Positions 17,823-26,962 are shown, counted from the first letter of the stretch. The stretch: 64,000 nucleotides of DNA from Chloroflexota bacterium (GCA_023389575.1 JAEWEG010000032.1:1-64000); one strand, 5' to 3'. Notes: generated by a model from the letters alone, not told the origin. Program-made: numbers and translations.

Positions 17823-18812
17823 TCAGGTCAGGGTCACCGATTGGCCTACGCCCCGACGGCTAGCCTCGTCGTAGGCGAACCGGCCAGCGACCATATCCTG
17901 CACCGCGTTGCCGACACTCTTGAAGAACGTAACTTCATCATCCGACGCTCGACCGGGGATATCGCCAGTCACCAGGCGACCAATCTCGCGAGTGATGTGC
18001 GACCTCTCGATGGTGCCGTCGTTCAGCGGCACGATCAGATCGCCCGCCTCCTCCAGCGCCGGCTCGATCTCGTCCACGGTCACCGTTGCCCGGGCGACCG
18101 TCGCCGCCGGTATCTCCTGCATCTCCGGCTTGAACGACCCCACCCCGTTGATATGGGTGCCAGGCCGCACGTCCGCGTCGTCAAACACGGGCGTGGCGGA
18201 CGTTGTGGCGGTACAGATGATATCGGCCAGGCCAACCGCCTCCGCGACGTCCTGGGTCGTTTCCACGCGATCCCGGAGGTTTGGCCAGTCAGTCGCCACA
18301 GCCTCCCGCAGTTGACCAGCGCGCTCCTCGGAACGGGTGACGAACAGGACCCGTTCGATGTCGCGCACCGCGCAGACCGCCGCGGCCTGGGTGACACCCT
18401 GGGCACCCGCGCCGATCACGGTCAGCACCGTGCTGTCCTCCCGCGAGAGCAGGCGCGTGGCGAGACCGGAAATGGCACCCGTGCGCAAGGCGGTCAGGTA
18501 GCCGCCGTCCATCATCGCCACCGGTTGCCCGGATTCGTCGTCCAGCAAACAAACCACCGACGTGATGGTGGGCAGTCCCTTCGCCGGGTTGCCATTGAAC
18601 ACGGACACCACCTTCAGGCCCAGAGCCGACGCCGAGGGCACATACGCCGGCATGAACAGCGACACCCCCGGACCCCGCTCAACCTCCAGCGGGGTACGCA
18701 GCGGCGATCGCGCCTTGCCCGTCGCCAGGTCGGAGAAGGCGAGCGCCATGAGGTCAATCGCTTTCTCCATCGGCACCAGCCGCTTCACATCTGATCGAGA
18801 CAAGACAAGCAT
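17823..18812 (-). CDS. Ornithine cyclodeaminase / mu-crystallin family protein
   Basis: This 329-residue NAD(P)-dependent enzyme belongs to a family covering ornithine cyclodeaminase, alanine dehydrogenase and ketimine reductases. The fold shows the substrate segment LGLKVVSVFNGNP, the MDGGYLTALRTGAISGLAT motif, the dinucleotide-binding GAGAQGVTQ and the NGVGSFKPEMQEIP segment. The start is the ATG preceded by GGAGG five bases away (MLVLSRSDV); a longer frame reaching 18890 lacks support. The exact substrate cannot be told. It stands alone, and its upstream region carries several CGGACA motifs, suggesting substrate-responsive control. Confidence 0.88.
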   Translation of the reverse strand: MLVLSRSDVKRLVPMEKAIDLMALAFSDLATGKARSPLRTPLEVERGPGVSLFMPAYVPSASALGLKVVSVFNGNPAKGLPTITSVVCLLDDESGQPVAMMDGGYLTALRTGAISGLATRLLSREDSTVLTVIGAGAQGVTQAAAVCAVRDIERVLFVTRSEERAGQLREAVATDWPNLRDRVETTQDVAEAVGLADIICTATTSATPVFDDADVRPGTHINGVGSFKPEMQEIPAATVARATVTVDEIEPALEEAGDLIVPLNDGTIERSHITREIGRLVTGDIPGRASDDEVTFFKSVGNAVQDMVAGRFAYDEASRRGVGQSVTLT

Positions 18813-19200
18813 GGCCGCCTCCAATAGTCGAATTCCGCATTCGTACAGTGTTTTCCGGACAGATTCATCCCCATCATACGGTGACAGCATGGCACCATCA
18901 CGTCAACGTGGACTAAGATTGTGTCCGTTCATGTACGGCTCCCGTAAGCCGCGTTGAGGCGGATATCCGGACAATATGTCCGTACATTTCCGATATAGAG
19001 CTATCATCCGGATTCAGGACACTTCACTTGAATCCGTGCCACATAGACACCATCTCCCCAGAGGTCTACAATCGTCGACATCCAGTTGAACGATGACTTC
19101 CGGGACCCGCCTACGCATCAGTGGGGTGATTCGTTGGCGGCAATGCTTCCCGGTTGGCTCCAGTTGGCTGCCAGGGGCTGAATGTAGGGTAGAAAGTTCG
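18813..19200. other. Regulatory intergenic region upstream of the cyclodeaminase gene
   Basis: This gap of 388 bases is unusually rich in A/T for the window and in CGGACA/TGTCCG hexamers (18856-18861, 18922-18927, 18968-18973, 18977-18982). It also contains GGATATCC at 18961-18968. I see no credible gene. It should hold promoters for the cyclodeaminase gene (minus) and the 913-codon gene (plus). Confidence 0.55.
18968..18982. promoter_or_regulatory. Palindromic operator candidate CGGACA-N3-TGTCCG
   Basis: This perfect 15-base inverted repeat (arms CGGACA and TGTCCG, 3-base centre) lies about 155 bases upstream of the cyclodeaminase start, with half-site copies at 18856 and 18922. Its symmetry and spacing fit a dimeric repressor or activator of the GntR or TetR type. 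No regulator gene is adjacent. Confidence 0.45.
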
Positions 19201-21942
19201 ATGCCGGAATCGAAGCGCCAGTGTTCCACGTGCAAATTCTTCCAGAATGCCCAGCTTTCTGGCAATGGATGGTGCACGCATCCGAAGCGGCAGGTGGCCA
19301 GCGATGTCAAGATCCTTGTCCGCGAACGAGAGCTTGCCTGCCGGAATACGTGGGGTGACGACCTCTGGATCGACGCGTCGTCGAATGCTACAACACCAGA
19401 CGTCGCCCCGCCCGCGCGGCGCGAATTCACCTACCTCAATACCAGGCTCGACGACGAAGTCACCTCGGTGGTCGATTCCGGCGCGATAACCAGACCGGCG
19501 GGAAACTCCCAGGACGACGTTGTTACGTTCACCTCCGTTCGCCCGGACGATACGCGCGCCAGGACGGGATCGGCCGATCACGATGTCAATTCCGCCGCCG
19601 TGGCCGACCAGGAAGAACGTGCCCGGCAGATGCACAAGGGCAGCCGGCACGCCATCGATAGCGCCCGCGCGCGACATGCGCGGCGCTTCGCTCCAGCAAA
19701 GACCGAGGACGAAATCGTTCCCGGCAATACGACCCAGGTGGAATCGCCGGCCACCGACGACCAGGTGATCAACGCGAACCATCGCTCGGCCCGACCCGCG
19801 CCAGCTCCATTCGGCGATGACCAGTTCGAATCAACAGGTCCCGTTCCCAGGGCGGAAATCGAAGCGCATGGGGCGTTGCCGCCGCTTCCGGACAGCGATC
19901 CCGAACCGGCCCGGCCCGGCCCCAAGGTGAGCGCGGGCATCGACCTTCACCGCCTTCGCAACTTCCTGCGGCCGGAGGAAGGACATGCAAGCGCGCCGGC
20001 TCACACTCCAGCTTCTGCCCAGACCTCGGGCCAGCCCGCCGTCACATCAAACTACGACCATGTCATCCGGCAGGCGGAGCGGATCAAGGCACTCTCGAAA
20101 TCAGAGCGCGCCGCCCATACCCGGTCCAGACCCACTCCGAACCGGCCCGTGAAACTGCCTGAATCCAGCCCAACCCCTCCGCCCAGCCATGCACTTGAAC
20201 CGGAAATCACCATCTCTTCGAAGTCCCATGTCGACGACGTGGTCTGGGATACGGACGTCGGCGAATTGAACATGACGTTCGCCCGGGCCCGGGCCGCGAT
20301 CGATCAGCGACCCAGCGTCGACCCCATCGCTGACGAGCCGATCGAGCTACGCCAGCGCCAACCAGAACCCGCGGACCTTGAGGACGAGGTGGAGGCATTC
20401 GACTTCGCCGTCGAGCCATCCATCGAGCCCGAACACGACCTGATCGCGGAGACGACGTTCCAGCCTGTTCAGGCGGACGACCCAGATCCGGCGTACGACA
20501 TCGAAACCGATGAGCCGTACATTCAGGATCTCGTGGTCGACGAGATGGAACCGCTCGAGGAGTGGGAATACGACGAATCCTGGGAAGAAGAAGCGGCCGA
20601 GCCAATTGCCGCCGAAGCGATCGCGCCATATGTGGAGCAACCCACTCCTCCCGCCCGGCGCGATTCCCCGCGTGGTAGCTGGTGGCGAAGCCTCAATTTC
20701 GGGATCAAGCGGCGATACCAGCCCGACCCCGAACCCGTGGAGCCCGTCTACGAATACGACGATGTCGAACCCGTCCAGTCCGAATACATGGAGACGGCTG
20801 AGTTAGAGCTTTCGTATGACGATGTGACCGGAGACGGTCAGTTCGCGGACGACGACCTGTACTGGCACGAGTCTCCGGTTGAGCCAGCCGCCGAGGAAGC
20901 CTGGAGGCCCGAGGAAGTCGTTGACGACGAGATCTTCGAGGACGAACTGCCGCTGGCCGGCGAACGCCACGAGGGCGCCGGGATACCTCTCGCGACCAGC
21001 GACGAGAGCTGGCTCATGGACGCCCGGGAGTTCCCGGCTCCCCAGCCCGCCGAGTGGCACCAGTCACGAACGCACCTTCTCGCCCAGCGGCAGGAAATCG
21101 AACCGATTCCCCAGGTGCGGCCTGAACGTCGCGAGCCGGTCGACCAGGTCGAATGGATCGAGCCGCGCGCGGCCGCGCCACGACACGTTGAAGAGCCCCG
21201 GCCGCGTCGACGGCCCGAGCCGCGAGAGTACATTCCGATCGATCAGCCCAGCGGCATGGACGCATTCCGGAATGCCTTGTTCGGCGGCACCGCCGCCAAC
21301 GGCCTGATCGATACTCCCGAACCGCGGGCGCCGCGGGTTGCCGCTCCACCAACCACGTTCGACAAGGTCGACCACGAACCGGCCCCTCGCCAGGCGCGAT
21401 GGGATTCCCAAGAAGCATATTTTGTCCCCGATCCCGAACCCGAGACGTGGATGGAGGCTGAAGTCGAACCCGTCGCCGCACGTCCAGTCCGGCTGGAGCA
21501 GACCGATAGACGAGAGAGCCGGCGCGGCCGGTCCAGTCGACCTTCACGTGACCACGACCGGCGGGACGACGAGATCTTCGACATTCGCCGCGCCGTGGCC
21601 GATCCCGATGACACCTCGATCACCCGCCAGCTCGATGTCGAGAACGGCGTCGCCAAGTGCTGCCTCACCTGTCGCTCGTTCCAGCCGGGAGACGAGGCGG
21701 GACGCGGCTGGTGCATGAACTCATGGGCCGGGACCTACAGGCAAATGGTGAACGCCGATACGCTGGCCTGCCAGTCGTCCATCGGCCACTGGTGGATCGC
21801 CGCCGACACCACCTGGATTCCTCCATCGGATTCAATCCAGCCTCGGACGCCGAGGACCGACCGGCTCGTGGCGCGAGCCGATTCACGCGACGAACGGGAG
21901 TCCTCGAAACGGTCTCGTGTACGTACGGGAAAAGTTGGCTGA
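19201..21942 (+). CDS. Large protein with twin four-cysteine modules joined by a disordered linker
   Basis: I do not recognise this 913-residue protein. Each end carries the same kind of Cys module: C8-x2-C11-x13-C25-x21-C47 at the N-terminus and C821-x2-C824-x13-C838-x18-C857 at the C-terminus. Both share a Cys-x-Thr-Cys-x-x-Phe opening, a Gly-x-Gly/Arg-Gly-Trp-Cys middle, Leu-Ala-Cys and a closing Trp. They could bind zinc or an Fe-S cluster. The roughly 760 residues between them are rich in Pro, Glu, Asp and Arg with no membrane segment, and look disordered. The start is the ATG giving MPESKRQCSTC, weakly supported by AGGGTAGAAAG. A RodZ-like gene follows after 176 bases. Confidence 0.8.
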   Translation: MPESKRQCSTCKFFQNAQLSGNGWCTHPKRQVASDVKILVRERELACRNTWGDDLWIDASSNATTPDVAPPARREFTYLNTRLDDEVTSVVDSGAITRPAGNSQDDVVTFTSVRPDDTRARTGSADHDVNSAAVADQEERARQMHKGSRHAIDSARARHARRFAPAKTEDEIVPGNTTQVESPATDDQVINANHRSARPAPAPFGDDQFESTGPVPRAEIEAHGALPPLPDSDPEPARPGPKVSAGIDLHRLRNFLRPEEGHASAPAHTPASAQTSGQPAVTSNYDHVIRQAERIKALSKSERAAHTRSRPTPNRPVKLPESSPTPPPSHALEPEITISSKSHVDDVVWDTDVGELNMTFARARAAIDQRPSVDPIADEPIELRQRQPEPADLEDEVEAFDFAVEPSIEPEHDLIAETTFQPVQADDPDPAYDIETDEPYIQDLVVDEMEPLEEWEYDESWEEEAAEPIAAEAIAPYVEQPTPPARRDSPRGSWWRSLNFGIKRRYQPDPEPVEPVYEYDDVEPVQSEYMETAELELSYDDVTGDGQFADDDLYWHESPVEPAAEEAWRPEEVVDDEIFEDELPLAGERHEGAGIPLATSDESWLMDAREFPAPQPAEWHQSRTHLLAQRQEIEPIPQVRPERREPVDQVEWIEPRAAAPRHVEEPRPRRRPEPREYIPIDQPSGMDAFRNALFGGTAANGLIDTPEPRAPRVAAPPTTFDKVDHEPAPRQARWDSQEAYFVPDPEPETWMEAEVEPVAARPVRLEQTDRRESRRGRSSRPSRDHDRRDDEIFDIRRAVADPDDTSITRQLDVENGVAKCCLTCRSFQPGDEAGRGWCMNSWAGTYRQMVNADTLACQSSIGHWWIAADTTWIPPSDSIQPRTPRTDRLVARADSRDERESSKRSRVRTGKVG

Positions 21943-22118
21943 GACCTCGAAAAGGGCGGTATGGACCAACACCAGGGGGTACACTGAACTACAGCGAATC
22001 GCATACGCAAGAGGGACCGCGATTCGAGCCAGACACACACAATCCAATTCGTGTGGGCCGTGGGCTCACTCGCGCGCATGCTCTTTTCGCCCCACTCACA
22101 GGGTAACCAGGAACATTC

Positions 22119-23099
22119 ATGGCCGGATTCGGAGAAACGCTATACCAGGCTCGCGCCAACATGGGCGTGACGCTGAAGGAAGCGGAACAAGCCACGCGGA
22201 TCAACCGCCACCATCTGGACGCACTGGAGAGCGAAAACTTCAGCGCGTTGCCGCCGCTTATCTACCAGCGGGGCATCGTTCGCAACTACGCGACGTACCT
22301 GCGGCTCGATCCCGGCAAGCTCCTGGTGATGTTCGAGGAAGCCCACGGCGGCTCCGGACAGTCTCAGCCAAGCAGTGTCGCGTCGATCCCGCCAGTGAAC
22401 ATGCCGTCGCACTGGACTCCCAACTTCGCCATCATCGCCTTTACCGTGGTCCTGAGCGCCATCGTCTTTGCCTGGGTATACAGCGCGTTTGTCGCCCAGC
22501 CCGATACCACCCTCGCGCCGACCGAACTCGCGCCCACGGCGACCCCGTTCGAGAGCGACATCCCCATTCCGACCAAGCAGCCAACCCAGCCCGCGCCAAC
22601 CGCGACGGCGACGCCCGAGCCGACGGCCACCACGGCCGCCGCCGACAATGCCAGCCGCACGGATACGAACGCTGATGATGAGGATGGCGACTCAGGTGAA
22701 ATTGAGCAGCGAGGCGGCGATAACGTTCGCCGCGAGAACTCGACCCAGCAGCAGTCCGCTGGTCGCGACGAGAACGAGGCGACGGTGGAAACGACCACCG
22801 AGCCGACCGTCGAGTCCCAGTTCGACGAGTCCGAACTCACCAGTATCAACGTCGAGGCGTCGTCCACGATCTGGGTCACCATCTGGGCCGATGACGTGGT
22901 GGTCTTCGATGGCAACCTGAACCCCGGCGATGTCACCGGACACGTCGTGGGCAACCAGTTCCGTGTCTACACTTCGTCCGGCGCCAACACGATCTTCACG
23001 AACGCCTGCGGCAACGAGTTCCTGATGGGCAACGAGAGTGGCCAGGCCAACTACACGCTGAGCAAGCAGCCAGACTCCTGCGCGCCGATCCGCGAGTAG
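22119..23099 (+). CDS. RodZ-like HTH membrane protein
   Basis: This 326-residue protein has the RodZ layout. A cytoplasmic HTH_25 domain (about 5-75) with TLKEAEQATRI and IYQRGIVRNYATYL is followed by one membrane helix (103-125), a long Thr/Pro/Glu/Asp-rich linker and a C-terminal beta domain (about 240-326) like DUF4115. RodZ links MreB to cell-wall synthesis in rods. No mre genes are in the window, so the link to cell shape is inferred from the fold only. The ATG has AGGAA upstream. It may share a transcript with the twin-Cys-module gene before it; a strong terminator follows. Confidence 0.83.
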   Translation: MAGFGETLYQARANMGVTLKEAEQATRINRHHLDALESENFSALPPLIYQRGIVRNYATYLRLDPGKLLVMFEEAHGGSGQSQPSSVASIPPVNMPSHWTPNFAIIAFTVVLSAIVFAWVYSAFVAQPDTTLAPTELAPTATPFESDIPIPTKQPTQPAPTATATPEPTATTAAADNASRTDTNADDEDGDSGEIEQRGGDNVRRENSTQQQSAGRDENEATVETTTEPTVESQFDESELTSINVEASSTIWVTIWADDVVVFDGNLNPGDVTGHVVGNQFRVYTSSGANTIFTNACGNEFLMGNESGQANYTLSKQPDSCAPIRE

Positions 23100-23122
23100 T
23101 CACGAATCGAGCGACAAACACA

Positions 23123-23154
23123 CAGGCCCGGAGCGATCGCTCCGGGCCTGTTTT
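23123..23154. terminator. Terminator after the RodZ-like gene
   Basis: CAGGCCCGGAGCGA and TCGCTCCGGGCCTG form one 14-pair palindromic stem with almost no loop, followed by TTTT. It sits between the RodZ-like gene and the convergent lipid kinase gene. Confidence 0.85.
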
Positions 23155-23174
23155 CGTTTACCTGGGATGTGGAA

Positions 23175-24065
23175 TCAGCGTGCCGGGACGACGATCGTGA
23201 TGGCCTGGGGCAACAGGGTAAATCGCACCGGGGTCTTCCCCACGACATCTCCGTCCAGCTGCACCGCGATGTCCGGCTCGGCCTCGATGTGAACGTCCCG
23301 GGTGGTAAAGGCGGTGACGAACGGCGAATCGATCGCCTTGCGCATTGCCATGCTGCCCACCACCCGCGCCAGCTCCATCGGGCTGGTGGCGGTCACAACG
23401 ATCACGTTGAGCAAGCCGTCGTCGTAACTGATCCGCGAATCCAGTTGAAGCTGGGGCGTGATGATCGACGACCCGTTCGCCACCAGCACCATCGGTGAGC
23501 GGACCCCTTCGAGCACCATCTCCTCCGAGCGCACGGTGAACCGGGAGATCGGCAGGCGAAACGCCTTCACCGCCGCCGGGAGATAGGCCATCCAGCCCAT
23601 CTTGCGCTTCATCGCGGGATCGGCCAGGTCGAACAATTGACTGTCCAGTCCCGCGCCAGCCATGTGCAGGAACACGTGATCCCCGCAGACTCCGGCGTCG
23701 ATGACGCGCCGGTGATGGGGCCCAAAGAGCAATCGGGCGGCCTGGTGGGCGTTCGTCGGGATGCCCATGTCCTTCGCCACGATGTTGGTCGACCCGCCGG
23801 GAACGATGCCCAGCGGCACGCCATGAGCGATGGACGCCGATGCCACCTCGCCCACCGTACCGTCTCCCCCCACCGCGATCAGCAGGTCGGCGCCATGGCC
23901 ATGCCGCAGGGCGAGTTCGCGGGCATGGCTCGCCCGCTCGGTCACGTAGGTTTCCACCGTCGTTTCGCGTGGCGCGGCGAGATTGAGGAACTCGACGATG
24001 CGCGCGACATCACCCCGGGTCGCCGGGTTGATGACGGCCACCGCCCTGCGGATCGGCTCAGGCAT
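23175..24065 (-). CDS. Diacylglycerol kinase-family lipid kinase
   Basis: This 296-residue protein has the DAGK catalytic fold (DgkB/YegS type), which phosphorylates diacylglycerol or related lipids. The nucleotide motif VGGDGTVGEV lies near residue 65, then PGGSTNIVAKD, then the C-terminal beta domain with DDGLLNVIVV and LDGDVVG, the family's substrate and metal region. It is the last gene of a minus-strand run that includes coaBC and a YggT-like gene, 30 bases after a 37-codon membrane protein gene. The exact lipid is not predictable. Confidence 0.9.
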   Translation of the reverse strand: MPEPIRRAVAVINPATRGDVARIVEFLNLAAPRETTVETYVTERASHARELALRHGHGADLLIAVGGDGTVGEVASASIAHGVPLGIVPGGSTNIVAKDMGIPTNAHQAARLLFGPHHRRVIDAGVCGDHVFLHMAGAGLDSQLFDLADPAMKRKMGWMAYLPAAVKAFRLPISRFTVRSEEMVLEGVRSPMVLVANGSSIITPQLQLDSRISYDDGLLNVIVVTATSPMELARVVGSMAMRKAIDSPFVTAFTTRDVHIEAEPDIAVQLDGDVVGKTPVRFTLLPQAITIVVPAR

Positions 24066-24095
24066 GCGTGGTCACCGGCCCAACCTTCCGGGTCC

Positions 24096-24209
24096 CTACG
24101 CCTGCTCTTCGTCGGGACCAAACACCTGGTCAACGATGTAGTTGGTCAGCCAGGTCGCGGCCGCCGTCAGGACAAGTCCAAGAATGCCTCGAGCAAGGTT
24201 CTTCGCCAT
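24096..24209 (-). CDS. 37-residue membrane-associated small protein
   Basis: A 38-codon frame begins with ATG, with TAGGA six bases upstream. Its product starts MAKNLARG, has one hydrophobic helix (about 8-26, ending AAATWLTNYIV) and an acidic end, PDEEQA. It fits the family of tiny single-pass membrane proteins, but I know no homologue. It is in line with coaBC and the YggT-like gene upstream and the lipid kinase gene 30 bases downstream, so it is probably part of that operon. The codon choice and the ribosome-binding site support it as real. Confidence 0.6.
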   Translation of the reverse strand: MAKNLARGILGLVLTAAATWLTNYIVDQVFGPDEEQA

Positions 24210-24302
24210 CGTGTTCCTACTCCATCCGTTCGATGTGTCGTATCTTCTGGTCCGCCACGATCCAGGCGCTCTTCGTCAGCCGGATCGTCGCGTCAGTTTA
24301 GG

Positions 24303-24623
24303 CTACACGTTGTCGCGGCCGGTGGCGAGGACACCCAGCATGAACAGGATCATCATGCCCAGCAGGGTCAGGTCGATCGTGGTCAGGTTCCACAGCAGCT
24401 CGCGATGTGCGCCGGGCAGGTAGTCAAGCACGTTGGTGACGGGCGCGGTCAGGCCGTACACGAACGATCCTATCCAGACCCGGTCGGAAACTTCGAGCGC
24501 AACCAGCACGGTTCGCAGGAGAATCACGCTGCCAACCAGCGCGAAGCAGGTCAGCAGCAACTCGGTCGCCAGTTGGGACCGGGTCGCCATCTGAATCCGC
24601 TTGCGTTCGGCCTGCTCAAGCAT
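24303..24623 (-). CDS. YggT-like small membrane protein
   Basis: This 106-residue protein has two to three membrane segments. The C-terminal part, with YGLTAPVTNVLDYLPG and TTIDLTLLGMMILF, resembles YggT-family proteins, which have a similar Pro-rich turn and a following Asp-Leu helix. Those proteins affect membrane protein assembly, cell division or osmotic response in others. The ATG overlaps the coaBC stop as ATGCTTGA, so translation is likely coupled. A longer in-frame extension to 24680 inside coaBC is not supported. Confidence 0.65.
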   Translation of the reverse strand: MLEQAERKRIQMATRSQLATELLLTCFALVGSVILLRTVLVALEVSDRVWIGSFVYGLTAPVTNVLDYLPGAHRELLWNLTTIDLTLLGMMILFMLGVLATGRDNV

Positions 24624-25851
24624 CACCGCGCTCCACGCCAAGCAACCGGGCGATTTCCCGCACGATCTCTCTGGCCACAACGTCCTTGCCAGCCTCGGGA
24701 AGCTCGCGTGGCTCGCGGTCGCCGGTGATCAGCGTGGCGACACTACGCTCGCTGCCGATGGTGGCGACCGCCTCGTTGGCGACGATCATCGCCAGCCCCT
24801 TCGATTCCAGCTTCTTTCGCGCGTTCTCCAGCAGGCTCTCGGTCTCGGCCGCGAAGCCGACCTTCATCAGGCCGGGGCGGTCGACGCCCGCGATAATGTC
24901 GGGATTGCGCACCAGCCGCAGGTCCAGCGTTTCCTGGCCCGCCTGCTTCTTGATCTTTTGCTGACCAACCGTTTCCGGCCGGAAATCCGCCACCGCCGCC
25001 GCCATCACCAGCACGTCGGCGTTTGCCACGGCTCGGTCGACCGCCTGTTGAAGGTCCCGCGCGGATTCCACCACCTCGGCGTTTCCATCGAGCCAGGCGC
25101 GATCGACGCTGCGCGTGGCGATGAGATGGACATCTGCGCCGGCCTCGACCGCCGCCTGGGCCAGCGCCACGCCCATCCTCCCCGACGAACGATTGCCGAT
25201 ATACCTGACTGGATCGATCGCTTCCTGGGTGCCGCCAGCGGTCACCACGAACCGTTTCCCAGCCAGCGGCCCCTGCTTGCCAAGCGCGGCCCGCGTGGCC
25301 GCCAGCAACGCATTGAGCGGCGCCAGCCGGCCCTGCCCCGTCGCGCCGGAGGCCAGGCGTCCCTCGGCCGGATCGACGAACGACACGCCCCGCTCCCGCA
25401 GCAGGGCAACGTTCGCCTGGGTAGCGGGGTGGTTCCACATGTGATGCTCCATCGCCGGAGCCAGAACGATCGGCGCCTGGGTCGCCAGGGCGATCGCCGA
25501 GAGCATGTCATCCACCATGCCCTGGACCAGCCGGGCGATGGTGTTCGCGGTGGCGGGCGCGATGAGCAGCAGATCGGCTTCCGCCGCCAGGGCCACATGT
25601 CCCGTTCCGCCGTCGTCCCAGCCATCGAACACGCCGGTGAAGACCCGCTGGTGAGTCAGCCCCTCGAAGGTGAGCGGCTGGATGAACCGGGTCGCTCCTT
25701 CCGTCATCACAACCTGGACCGACGAGCCCGCCTGGACGAGCGTGCTGGCGAGTTCGGCCGCCTTGTACGCGGCGATCCCCCCGCTCACCCCGAGCACGAT
25801 CCTCGCGCCACTCAGCCCGGCGCGCTCCCGGGTTTCGTCATGCGTGGGCAT
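24616..25851 (-). CDS. coaBC: Bifunctional phosphopantothenoylcysteine decarboxylase / phosphopantothenate-cysteine ligase
   Basis: CoaBC joins cysteine to phosphopantothenate and decarboxylates the product in CoA synthesis. The 411-residue product has the flavoprotein CoaC half with GVSGGIAAYKAAEL, the AMEHHMW segment (active-site His) and the conserved TATRNI-type region. The CoaB half starts with KRFVVTAGGTQEAIDPVRYIGNRSSGRMG. I use the ATG at 25851 giving MPTHDETRERA, with GGGAG upstream. It overlaps the aldolase gene by 14 bases and the YggT-like gene by 8. CoaD is encoded at 53.2 kb. Confidence 0.95.
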   Translation of the reverse strand: MPTHDETRERAGLSGARIVLGVSGGIAAYKAAELASTLVQAGSSVQVVMTEGATRFIQPLTFEGLTHQRVFTGVFDGWDDGGTGHVALAAEADLLLIAPATANTIARLVQGMVDDMLSAIALATQAPIVLAPAMEHHMWNHPATQANVALLRERGVSFVDPAEGRLASGATGQGRLAPLNALLAATRAALGKQGPLAGKRFVVTAGGTQEAIDPVRYIGNRSSGRMGVALAQAAVEAGADVHLIATRSVDRAWLDGNAEVVESARDLQQAVDRAVANADVLVMAAAVADFRPETVGQQKIKKQAGQETLDLRLVRNPDIIAGVDRPGLMKVGFAAETESLLENARKKLESKGLAMIVANEAVATIGSERSVATLITGDREPRELPEAGKDVVAREIVREIARLLGVERGDA

Positions 25852-26962
25852 TCGCCAGAATCTCCCGGTCCGCCATCGCCGCCGCGACCGTATCCAGCGC
25901 GAAGGTAATGCTCGCGTCATCGGCCTGGTAATGGGTCACCATGCGGACGCCCCGAAGCCCATAGTTGGACACCAGCAGGCCACGGCGCTTCAGGTCCTCG
26001 ATGAATCCGGTGTGGTCACCGCCGGCATCGGCCACCTTGAACACCACGATGTTCGACCGCGCGCCGCCATGGTCGATCTCGATGCCCTTGATGGCGCGGA
26101 GCCCGTCCGCGAGTCGTTGGGCCCGCGCATGGTCCTCCGGCAGGCGCTGGATCATTGTCTCGAACGCGACCAGGCCGGCCGCCGCGATGATCCCCGACTG
26201 GCGCATCGCCCCACCCAGGATCTTCCGCTGCGATCGCACCTTCCCGATGAACTCCGCGCTCCCCACCACCAGCGAACCGATGGGGCAGCCAAGCCCCTTG
26301 CTGAGGCAGAACTGCACCGAGTCAACCTCGGCGGCGATGTCCGCCGCCGAGACACCCAGCGTGGCGGCCGCGTTGAAGATCCGCGCACCATCGAGGTGCA
26401 CCGGAACGCCTCGCGCGTACGCCACGTCCGCCACGGCCCGCATGTCCTCGATCGAGAGCACCGCGCCGCCACAGCGGTTCTGGGTGTTTTCCAGGCAGAC
26501 CACGCCGGTGCGGGGATAGCCGGGCCGGCTCTCGCGGATCGCGTTGCCGACCGCCACCGGATCGAGCCGGCCGCCAGCGTCGTTGTGAACGGTGAACAGG
26601 GGAATGCCGCCAAGGGTCGAGGCGCCACCGCTCTCATACCAGAGGATATGGGACTCATCGCCAACGATCGCCTCGTCGCCACGGCCACAGTGGGCCAGCA
26701 GCGCCGAGAGGTTGCCCATGGTGCCGCTCGCGACCAGCACGGCCGCTTCCTTGCCCAGCAGGTGGGCGGCCTGGCGTTCCAGCTCGTTGACGGTTGGGTC
26801 TTCGCCGTATTGGTCGTCCCCGACCATGGCGTCCATCATCGCCGCGCGCATCTCTGGCGTCGGTCGGGTAATCGTGTCAGACCGCAGGTCGACCATTGTT
26901 TCCGTTATCGCCACACCAGACACTTCGACTGGACCTCCGCCTGTGCAATCGTTCGCCGTCAC
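25838..26962 (-). CDS. ltaE: Low-specificity L-threonine aldolase family
   Basis: This PLP enzyme of 374 residues cleaves threonine or allo-threonine to glycine and acetaldehyde. Family segments are VDLRSDTITRPTPEMR, DDQYGEDPTVNELE, the HLDGARIFNAA motif and the PLP lysine in FCLSKGLGCPIGS. GGAMRQSG follows it. The GTG at 26962 gives a 22-residue N-terminal extension before VDLRSD; an internal ATG just before VDLRSD (26896) is an alternative. It is the first gene of the minus-strand run into coaBC, which it overlaps by 14 bases. Confidence 0.9.
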   Translation of the reverse strand: MTANDCTGGGPVEVSGVAITETMVDLRSDTITRPTPEMRAAMMDAMVGDDQYGEDPTVNELERQAAHLLGKEAAVLVASGTMGNLSALLAHCGRGDEAIVGDESHILWYESGGASTLGGIPLFTVHNDAGGRLDPVAVGNAIRESRPGYPRTGVVCLENTQNRCGGAVLSIEDMRAVADVAYARGVPVHLDGARIFNAAATLGVSAADIAAEVDSVQFCLSKGLGCPIGSLVVGSAEFIGKVRSQRKILGGAMRQSGIIAAAGLVAFETMIQRLPEDHARAQRLADGLRAIKGIEIDHGGARSNIVVFKVADAGGDHTGFIEDLKRRGLLVSNYGLRGVRMVTHYQADDASITFALDTVAAAMADREILANAHA

